From NCBI RefSeq assembly GCF_024199945.1, contig NZ_JANADP010000001.1, positions 620,001 through 684,000 of the forward strand: DNA of 64,000 nucleotides, written 5' to 3'. Source of the DNA: Bradyrhizobium sp. CCGUVB4N (GTDB lineage: Bacteria > Pseudomonadota > Alphaproteobacteria > Rhizobiales > Xanthobacteraceae). The first letter of the stretch is position 1. Each line of letters opens with the position of its first letter. The notes below the pieces were generated by a model, which saw nothing but the letters and a program-made list of their open reading frames with translations, was not told where the DNA came from and searched no databases. This document shows, in pieces, positions 57,897 to 64,000 of this stretch. The position numbers were made by a program, and so were the translations under genes.

Positions 57897-59742
57897 TTTT
57901 CACGTTCTTCAAAAAGCTGATGTTGCCGTCGAATTTGTAAATCACTCTCGCCTTGTTCTTCTTGTTGCGAAATATCTTGAAGTGATGAACGGCCTCGGGA
58001 AATTCGCGTTTAACTTGACCGAAAAGGCCCTTCTTTCGTTCGATCTTTTCGTGATCTGCGTCTTTCATTCCCTCGATATCGCTCGATTTATGCAAGGCTA
58101 TAGAGGCCGATCCCTTGGGAAGAATTCTCTGTACGTAGCGAAGCAAATAGTCGGGGAGGGCGTCGCTGCCTATTCTCTCTTGAAGTTGCTTCAATCCACT
58201 GATGGGGTCGTTGCTGCCTACTACAATCTGCTCAAGGTCTGTCGAGTAGTCAAAGATCGGGAATGTCATCTCTCCTTTATCAAGGAGTACGTTGGCCTTA
58301 TCAATGCTGTTTGAAGCAACGGCAGAAATTCTTTGGTCGGCCAGCCAGACAGGAGAGCCCTTCTTCGTCTTAATTGCTTCTAAAGCCAGCTTGTGAAACG
58401 CAAAGCAGCGTTGCCAGTCGAGATAAAGCTGCTGAGGTATCGTCAGCTCAAAATATGGGAGATGTTTCTTTCTCGACCCGAACATTCGTGCGCGCTGAAT
58501 GTATGTGTCTTGCTGGATCTTGTGTTTGGAGTCTCGTGTGAAAAACATCGAAAGCAGGTTGTCGAATGTGACTCCGCGGGAGACAATGTTGCCGCCAATC
58601 ACGAAGGTGAACATTGCTGCAGGCGATGTTGCTGACTTGAAGTCGACGTTCTTGTCCCTCTCACTGTTCATGATGACAGTGCTGGTTTGGTCGCAGTTCT
58701 TCACGATATAGGCCAGGATACTGCTTGCTTGCTCTGGGCCGTAGAGCTTGGTGGCTATTTTGTCTATTTCGTGTGTGTAGCTCTCAAATTTTTTAGAGTG
58801 AACATCTGTCAGTGCATTCATCACGTCGTCTATCGGCTTCTTATCGGATTTATGATCAAGCTTCTTTCCACTTGTGTGGATGAGCATAGAGAAGTTCTCG
58901 TCGGACTTTGCCGCCATGTTCAGGGCGGCGACTCGCACGAGAAATCGGAAGATGGCTTCGCGCAGATATTTTGGACTATCGTCGGTATCTGGCAGCGTGT
59001 GGAGTGAGAACTGCACATCCGTATCGAGTGGGAAGAAGATGTCTTGCCCCGTGTAAGCGTCGTGGGGTGGGAAATTGACCCATTTCTCGTTGTCGTTGTC
59101 GAACGTGTTGTTCAAGTCTAAACGGGCGGGGGTTGCTGTGACTCCGATGTATATGCCGTCGTGACTGATCAGTTTTTTGATCAGTGCATTTATGCGAGTT
59201 ACGTCGCTCTTGTTGATCAAGGCGTTCGGCGTTGCGAAGTCAGCTTCATCGTCGACGATGACCTTGCTACCGATCTTCTCCAGCTTTTGATTCAGCTTGG
59301 TAAGGTCGCTCGCGTTCTTCTTGCAGAAGATGACGTGATACCCAGTCGTTAGTGAGTAGTCGGGGTCAATAACTTCTGAGAAGTTGCGAGCTGCGGGTGA
59401 AAGTTTCGACCGCTGAAAGCGATCTAGGTTTTGTTGGAGAAGCTGCACGCTGTCGTTCAGCAGGTGCACTACAACTCGATGTCCGTCATCCAGGAGCCTT
59501 GCGGTGAGGCAGATCATCATCTCGGTTTTGCCGCTCTGCGGCTCGCCGTAGATCACGAACGATGTCGTCTTACTGCTGAGGGTCTCGCAAGCGCTTGTAA
59601 CGGCTGCCTCGATACAGGAGGTCTGCTTGCCAGCCGCCTTAAGGCGAGACAGTTGCGTTTGATATCGATCGCGCTGCTGCGCAATAGCCCGCAGCTGACT
59701 GACACTGAGCCCCAACCCACTACCCCCTAGTTGAATTATCAT
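57886..59742 (-). CDS. Z1-domain DEAD-like helicase
   Basis: A 618-aa SF2-type ATPase. Walker A is YGEPQSGKTEMM (66-73), Walker B VIVDDEADFA (164-168), motif III GVTATP (200-205). The Z1 core follows at about 380-430: FVIGGNIVSRGVTFDNLL and YIQRARMFGSRKKHLPYF, the last serving as the arginine-finger motif VI. Z1 ATPases are known from operons that combine methylases and nucleases, interpreted in the literature as defence/restriction-type modules. First gene of the leftward island operon. No Shine-Dalgarno is visible before ATG 59742. Confidence 0.87.
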   Translation of the reverse strand: MIIQLGGSGLGLSVSQLRAIAQQRDRYQTQLSRLKAAGKQTSCIEAAVTSACETLSSKTTSFVIYGEPQSGKTEMMICLTARLLDDGHRVVVHLLNDSVQLLQQNLDRFQRSKLSPAARNFSEVIDPDYSLTTGYHVIFCKKNASDLTKLNQKLEKIGSKVIVDDEADFATPNALINKSDVTRINALIKKLISHDGIYIGVTATPARLDLNNTFDNDNEKWVNFPPHDAYTGQDIFFPLDTDVQFSLHTLPDTDDSPKYLREAIFRFLVRVAALNMAAKSDENFSMLIHTSGKKLDHKSDKKPIDDVMNALTDVHSKKFESYTHEIDKIATKLYGPEQASSILAYIVKNCDQTSTVIMNSERDKNVDFKSATSPAAMFTFVIGGNIVSRGVTFDNLLSMFFTRDSKHKIQQDTYIQRARMFGSRKKHLPYFELTIPQQLYLDWQRCFAFHKLALEAIKTKKGSPVWLADQRISAVASNSIDKANVLLDKGEMTFPIFDYSTDLEQIVVGSNDPISGLKQLQERIGSDALPDYLLRYVQRILPKGSASIALHKSSDIEGMKDADHEKIERKKGLFGQVKREFPEAVHHFKIFRNKKNKARVIYKFDGNISFLKNVKNVG

Positions 59743-59750
59743 TTTTCGCG

Positions 59751-59778
59751 ATCATAGCGGGCAATGGAGTCAGAGCAA
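59751..59778 (-). promoter_or_regulatory. Candidate promoter of the Z1 operon (possibly leaderless)
   Basis: On the minus strand TTGCTC (59773-59778), 16-base spacer, TATGAT (59751-59756). Transcription would begin near 59744, only a couple of bases before the ATG at 59742; with no ribosome site visible, this would be a leaderless mRNA. Confidence 0.45.
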
Positions 59779-59810
59779 GGTATGCGGAGGTATAATGCCG
59801 CCGCTTGCAC

Positions 59811-59844
59811 AAACAAAAACGGCCGGATCTTTCGATCCGGCCGT
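59811..59844 (-). terminator. Intrinsic terminator of rpmB
   Basis: Perfect 11-base stem ACGGCCGGATC / GATCCGGCCGT with a TTTC loop. On the minus strand it is followed by GTTTTTGTTT. It lies 73 bases past the rpmB stop and is the clearest rho-independent terminator in the window. It also insulates the island from rpmB transcription. Confidence 0.88.
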
Positions 59845-59916
59845 AACGCAAAACTCTACTCGGCTAAGCCTACGCCACGCGACGCAACCTAGCCCCCGCC
59901 CAATTCAAAAAATTGC

Positions 59917-60222
59917 TTAGCTGGCCTTCTTGACCGGCGCGTCGCCGACCTTCTTCTGGATGGCGCGCTTCAGCTCGAGGGCGCGCGGCGACAGGGCGTC
60001 GGCCTTGGCCTTGAGCAGGAAGGCGTCGAGGCCGCCATTGTGGTCGACGCTCTTCACCGCGTTGGTGGAGACGCGCAGGCGCACGTTGCGCTCCAGCGCT
60101 TCGCTGATGAAGGTCACGTTGACCAGGTTCGGCAGGAACCGGCGCTTGGTCTTGATGTTGGAGTGGCTGACCTTGTGGCCGACGAGGGGGCCCTTGGCCG
60201 TCAGTTCGCAGCGGCGAGACAT
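59917..60222 (-). CDS. rpmB: 50S ribosomal protein L28
   Basis: A 101-aa L28: [40 protein letters not shown] and [20 protein letters not shown] are diagnostic. Longer than the ~78-aa E. coli L28, as usual in alphaproteobacteria. Single-gene unit with a strong terminator downstream. Marks the return from the low-GC island to core chromosome. Confidence 0.97.
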   Translation of the reverse strand: MSRRCELTAKGPLVGHKVSHSNIKTKRRFLPNLVNVTFISEALERNVRLRVSTNAVKSVDHNGGLDAFLLKAKADALSPRALELKRAIQKKVGDAPVKKAS

Positions 60223-60363
60223 CTCAAAATCCTCAGGTTCGAACCCCCAACGATTGCGGCCGCCATTCTGGGCGCCACGGGGGCTAATTCTGTGTCCTTG
60301 CAGGGAGCGGGCGGACGTATAGGGGGTGAGGGGCGGGACGTCAAGGTTTTGGGCGGTCTTTTC

Positions 60364-60530
60364 GCCTCTCCCCGCGTGCGGGGAGAGGCCGGAATGCGCG
60401 CGAATAGCGCGGATTCCGGGTGAGGGGGCGTCTCCGCGGGGGTGGGGCCGGTTGGGTGCACCGACTTTAACCTCCCCCGGGGAGAGCCCCCCTCATCCCG
60501 ACCTTCTCCCCGCGCGCGGGGAGAAGGAGA
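60364..60530. repeat. Family D palindromic repeat
   Basis: GCCTCTCCCCGCGTGCGGGG to CCCCGCGCGCGGGGAGAAGG, with inner GATTCCGGGTGAGGGGGCG and CCCCCCTCATCCCG. It lies in the 482-base divergent gap between rpmB and the DUF3108 gene; the other ~300 bases hold no gene that I can see and should contain both promoters. Confidence 0.75.
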
Positions 60531-60704
60531 AGAGCATCCTCCGATCACCAAAACGGCAGTGTTTAAAGCGCCTTACCATCACATAAAGGGCACATTCACC
60601 GCCGAAAGACTTCGGTGAGTTCCCGGCTCTTGTGGCCCGGATGCATTGCTTGCGGCCGTAACAGGCTTAAGTAACAACCACTCGCTTCCCGATTGGATCG
60701 TCTC

Positions 60705-61568
60705 GTGCACACGCCCTCCCTCTTTCCGCCCCGGCTGCGGTCAGCCGGCAGGCTGGCTTTGGCCGCTATCGGCGGGCTGGTGCTGGCGTGGGCGGCGGAG
60801 CCGGCGGCGGCGCAGGGCAAGCTCGAGGCGCAGTATGAGGCCACGCTGGCCGGCATTCCCGTCGGCCGCGGCGCCTGGAACATCGATATCCAGGACGACG
60901 TGTTTTCCGCGGCGGCCTCCGGTGGCACCACCGGCATTTTGAAGTCGTTCGCGGGCGGGTCCGGCACCGGCGCCGCGCAGGGCCGCGTCGTCAATGGCGC
61001 GCTGGTTGCGTCGGCCTACCAGGCCTCCACCACCACCTCGAAGAAGACCGAAGAGATCCACATCACCCTCGACAAGGGCAATGTGAAGGAGTTCGGCATC
61101 ATTCCGGAGCCGCCGGTCGATCCCGATCGCATCATCGTCACCGACGCGCATCGCCGCGGCGTGTTCGATCCGATGACGGCCTCGCTGGTGCGCGTACCCG
61201 GCACCGGCGAGGTGCTGTCGCCCGACGCCTGTCACGGCAGCGCGCCGGTGTTCGACGGCCGCATGCGCTACGAGCTGAAGCTCGATTTCAAGCGCATGGA
61301 GACGGTGAAGGCCGAGAAGGGCTATCACGGCCCGGTCGTGGTCTGCGCGCTCTATTTCGTGCCCGTGGCCGGCTACATCCCCGATCGCCCCGTGATCAAA
61401 TACCTCGCCGCCCAGCGCAACATCGAGATCGCGCTCGCACCTGTCGCCGGCACCCGCGTCCTGGTCCCGTTCTGGCTGAAAGTGCCGACGCCGCTCGGGC
61501 CCGCGATGCTGGAAGCGACCAGCTTCATCACCACCGCCCAGCCGCCCAGGGTCGCGAAGACGCAGTAA
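60705..61568 (+). CDS. DUF3108 domain secreted protein
   Basis: A 287-aa exported protein: signal region about 1-37 (LALAAIGGLVLAWAAEPAAA) followed by the DUF3108 beta-rich domain (KLEAQYEATLAGIPVGRGAW, KGYHGPVVVCALYFVPVAGY). Function unknown; likely periplasmic. Start ambiguous: GTG 60705 has GGA 8 bases upstream, TTG 60693 four codons earlier has none. Gene order rpmB-DUF3108-helicase is common in this group. Confidence 0.85.
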   Translation: MHTPSLFPPRLRSAGRLALAAIGGLVLAWAAEPAAAQGKLEAQYEATLAGIPVGRGAWNIDIQDDVFSAAASGGTTGILKSFAGGSGTGAAQGRVVNGALVASAYQASTTTSKKTEEIHITLDKGNVKEFGIIPEPPVDPDRIIVTDAHRRGVFDPMTASLVRVPGTGEVLSPDACHGSAPVFDGRMRYELKLDFKRMETVKAEKGYHGPVVVCALYFVPVAGYIPDRPVIKYLAAQRNIEIALAPVAGTRVLVPFWLKVPTPLGPAMLEATSFITTAQPPRVAKTQ

Positions 61569-61573
61569 GCCTT

Positions 61574-61759
61574 TCTTACCCTCCCCTGGAGGGGTCCGAG
61601 ACGAGCGTAGCTCGCTCGTGGGTCGATCGCGCGGGAGCGCGAGCGGGGTGGGGTGATCTCTCCTCGCGGGCAGTCCCCGTGCGGAGAGATCACCCCACCC
61701 CGCGCCGCATTTCGCTCCGCTCCATGCGTCACGACCCTCCCCCTCCAGGGGAGGGTAAG
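61574..61759. repeat. Family C long palindromic repeat
   Basis: CTTACCCTCCCCTGGAGGGG at the left and CCCCTCCAGGGGAGGGTAAG at the right. The internal GAGACGAGCGTAGCTCGCTC, GAGCGGGGTGGGGTGATCTC and its inverse copy (GAGATCACCCCACCCCGC) match the element at 38145, partly in opposite orientation. Confidence 0.8.
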
Positions 61760-62112
61760 AGGGATAGCCATTTCAATGACTTACTTACTGTGCATGGGGT
61801 TGTTTTCGCGACATGCATTGGAGCGCCGCAGATCCGGGGAATCCATTTGACTCCTCCCCGATTCTGATTCGACTCGGCGCCATCCCCAACTTAACGAAAT
61901 CCGTCACCAAATCGTCGCTTGTGCGACGTCACAAAACTCCATCTAGTGCGACGGAAACAAGAGTCCCGCGACATGTTGCGTGAACGTAACAGGACTCAAG
62001 GGGGAGTCAGCGATTCGGCCGCGATTCGTTCTAGAGTCGTTCCGAAGCTTAAAGGCGAGTGGGAAAAGCGTCGCAAAGTGAGACAGTTGCGCGGGATTTG
62101 GGGATCATGTCC
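61760..62112. other. 353-base non-coding stretch
   Basis: No credible gene on either strand. It lies upstream of the helicase gene and should contain its promoter, but I could not pick a convincing -35/-10 pair. Lower GC than the adjacent repeats. Confidence 0.35.
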
Positions 62113-62253
62113 CGTCACCCTGAGGTGCTCGCGCAGCGAGCCTCGAAGGGCGACGGGCCCGGCTGCTGCCGCTCGGCCGGTACACGGGCCGTTCATCCTT
62201 CGAGGCTCCCCGCCCGGCGCAGCGCGCCGCGCGGCTCGCACCTCAGGATGACG
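62113..62253. repeat. Family B palindromic repeat
   Basis: CGTCACCCTGAGGTGCTCGC to CGCACCTCAGGATGACGG, with inner GCCTCGAAGGGCGACGGGC and CATCCTTCGAGGC. The best preserved copy of the family in the window. Confidence 0.8.
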
Positions 62254-62329
62254 GATCGGGCGCTTCTCACCTCGCCGCCCCAAACAGCACTGACATTCGC
62301 CCCAATCGCCACTACCTAATCATTCAGAC

Positions 62330-64000
62330 ATGGCCTTTTCTTCTTCCCCCTTCGCCTCCGAGCGCGCGCCTTCCGATCGAGTGCCTGGCGCCGGCGTCAC
62401 TGCGGTGCTCGGGCCGACCAACACCGGCAAGACCCATCTCGCCATCGAACGGATGCTCGCGCATTCCTCGGGGCTGATCGGCCTGCCGCTGCGGCTGCTC
62501 GCGCGCGAGGTCTACAACAAGATCGTCGCGCGCGTCGGCCCCGAGGCCGTCGCGCTGATCACCGGCGAGGAGAAGATCAAGCCGAGGAATCCGCGCTATT
62601 GGGTTTCGACCGTCGAGGCGATGCCGCGCGATTTGGACGTCTCCTTCCTCGCCGTCGACGAGATCCAGATCGCCTCCGATCTGGAGCGCGGCCACGTCTT
62701 CACCGACCGCATCCTCAATCGCCGCGGCCGCGACGAGACGCTGCTGCTGGGCGCCGCCACCATGCGCCCGATCATCGAGCGGCTGCTGCCGGGCGTCTCC
62801 ATGATCACCCGTCCGCGGCTGTCGCAGCTCGAATTCGCCGGCGACCGCAAGATCACGCGCCAGCCGCGCCGGACAGCGATTGTCGCGTTCTCGGCCGACG
62901 AGGTCTACGCCATCGCCGAGCTGATCAAGCGCCAGCATGGCGGCGCCGCCGTGGTGCTGGGCTCGCTCAGCCCACGCACGCGCAATGCGCAGGTGGAGAT
63001 GTTCCAGAACGGCGACGTCGATTATCTCGTCGCCACCGATGCCGTCGGCATGGGCCTCAATCTCGACGTCGACCACGTCGCCTTCGCCTCCGACCGCAAG
63101 TTCGACGGCTACCAGTTCCGCCGGCTGACGCCGGCCGAGTTCGCGCAGATCGCCGGCCGCGCCGGCCGCGCCACACGCAACGGCACATTCGGCACCACGG
63201 GCCGCTGCGGCCCGTTCGAGCCCGAGCTCGTGAACGCGCTCCAGAACCACATCTTCGACCCCGTGAAGATGCTGCAATGGCGCAACTCGAAGCTCGATTT
63301 CTCCTCCCTCGGCGCGCTCCAGGTCTCGCTGAACCTGGCCCCGGGGCACGACACGCTGACCCGCGCCCCCATCGCCGAGGACATGCGCGTGCTCGACCAT
63401 GCCGCCCGCGACGTCGAGGTGCGCGATATCGCGCATGGCAAGGCCGCTGTGGAGCGGCTGTGGGAGGCCTGCCAGGTCCCGGACTACCGAAAGCTGTCGC
63501 CGGCCGCCCATGCCGAGCTGGTGACGACGCTGTACGGCTTCCTGATGCAGAAGGGCTGCATCCCCGATTCCTGGTTTGCGGCCCAGGTCGACCAGGCCGA
63601 CCGCGTCGATGGCGATATCGACACGCTGTCGGCCCGGATCGCGCAGATTCGCACCTGGACCTTCGTCGCCAACCGGCCGGACTGGCTGCGAGACCCCGAA
63701 CGCTGGCAGGGGATCGCCCGCGAGGTCGAAAATAAATTATCGGATGCGCTCCATGAACGCTTGACTGAGCGTTTCGTTGATCGCCGGACCAGTGTATTGA
63801 TGCGCCGCCTGCGGGAGAACACGAGCTTGAATACGGAAATCGGCAAGACCGGCGAAGTCATCGTCGAAGGCCATGTCATCGGCCGCCTCGATGGCTTCAC
63901 CTTTGCACCGGATGCGGCGGAAGCCGGCTCCGATGCGAAAGCCTTGCAGGCTGCCGCGCAAGCGGTGCTCGCCGGCGAGATCAATACGCGCGCCGAAAGG
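62330..64000 (+). CDS. Suv3-like superfamily 2 helicase (3' end outside window)
   Basis: The first 557 codons of a large helicase of the Suv3-like class found in alphaproteobacteria. Walker A is AVLGPTNTGKTHLAIERMLA; the DExH-type box is FLAVDEIQIASDLERGHVFT; the second RecA domain shows YLVATDAVGMGLNLDVDHVA and the motif VI arginines FAQIAGRAGRATRNGTFG. Suv3 acts in mitochondrial RNA decay; here an RNA role is inferred. ATG 62330 (MAFSSSPFASERAPSD) is the only good start; the frame is open to the window edge. Confidence 0.93.
   Translation, partial: MAFSSSPFASERAPSDRVPGAGVTAVLGPTNTGKTHLAIERMLAHSSGLIGLPLRLLAREVYNKIVARVGPEAVALITGEEKIKPRNPRYWVSTVEAMPRDLDVSFLAVDEIQIASDLERGHVFTDRILNRRGRDETLLLGAATMRPIIERLLPGVSMITRPRLSQLEFAGDRKITRQPRRTAIVAFSADEVYAIAELIKRQHGGAAVVLGSLSPRTRNAQVEMFQNGDVDYLVATDAVGMGLNLDVDHVAFASDRKFDGYQFRRLTPAEFAQIAGRAGRATRNGTFGTTGRCGPFEPELVNALQNHIFDPVKMLQWRNSKLDFSSLGALQVSLNLAPGHDTLTRAPIAEDMRVLDHAARDVEVRDIAHGKAAVERLWEACQVPDYRKLSPAAHAELVTTLYGFLMQKGCIPDSWFAAQVDQADRVDGDIDTLSARIAQIRTWTFVANRPDWLRDPERWQGIAREVENKLSDALHERLTERFVDRRTSVLMRRLRENTSLNTEIGKTGEVIVEGHVIGRLDGFTFAPDAAEAGSDAKALQAAAQAVLAGEINTRAER

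Noticed and set aside
60223..60363. GGTTCGAACCC near the rpmB start, resembling a tRNA T-loop
   Set aside because: Isolated motif without cloverleaf; it lies in the rpmB leader.

Overview
The window looks like chromosome from a Bradyrhizobium-type alphaproteobacterium (Nitrobacteraceae). The evidence is high-GC coding sequence, gene neighbourhoods typical of that group (prfA-ptsP-lysC, aroK-aroB next to xerD, cobS-cobT, rpmB-DUF3108-Suv3-like helicase), and intergenic spaces filled with the palindromic repeats common in Bradyrhizobium. No rRNA, tRNA or CRISPR array was seen. Two genes run off the ends: prfA on the left and a Suv3-like helicase on the right.

Layout. 0-9.8 kb: housekeeping genes (prfA, ptsP, lysC, PH-domain protein, ubiG, EamA transporter, then a tightly overlapping grxC/nitrilase-like/DUF1178 set and comF). 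9.76-10.88 kb: a complete IS630-family element with TA target duplication, placed in the very short divergent gap between comF and an NDUFAF5/BioC-like methyltransferase. 11-18.4 kb: mutT, a small secreted protein, argJ, a parvulin-type PPIase and secA. 18.6-26.7 kb: an amide-utilisation locus, with a divergent MarR regulator, an AmiC-like binding protein, an amidase-signature amidase and a complete Urt/Fmd-like ABC importer. 26.9-34.8 kb: L,D-transpeptidase lipoprotein, accA, xerD, a 48-residue membrane protein, aroK-aroB, a CorC/HlyC-type protein and bolA. 34.9-46.5 kb: J-domain protein, two divergent citrate-synthase homologues (one with a MerR-type HTH), DedA, cobS/cobT, a phytase-like Tat protein, an old-yellow-enzyme homologue and a PilZ protein. 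46.8-53.1 kb: a DUF2235 hydrolase and, 5 kb away, a frameshifted fragment of the same gene; between them lie small proteins, a second-type ftsZ and an HTH/coiled-coil protein whose reading frame contains a dispersed repeat.

53.2-59.8 kb is the most unusual region. It is a visibly lower-GC island transcribed leftward: Z1-domain DEAD-like helicase, a 160-aa protein, an amino-methyltransferase (TSPPY), a PD-(D/E)XK-like protein, and a 290-aa protein with a second, QxK-type nuclease-like motif. An IS1182-family element with CTAG target duplication has inserted into the last codons of the fifth gene, and the original C-terminus can be rebuilt. I read this as a compact restriction/defence-type operon. 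The Z1 and methyltransferase calls rest on clear motifs; the nuclease calls and overall function are inference.

59.9-64 kb returns to core genome: rpmB with its own terminator, DUF3108 protein, Suv3-like helicase. At least six families of palindromic or mosaic intergenic repeats recur through the window.
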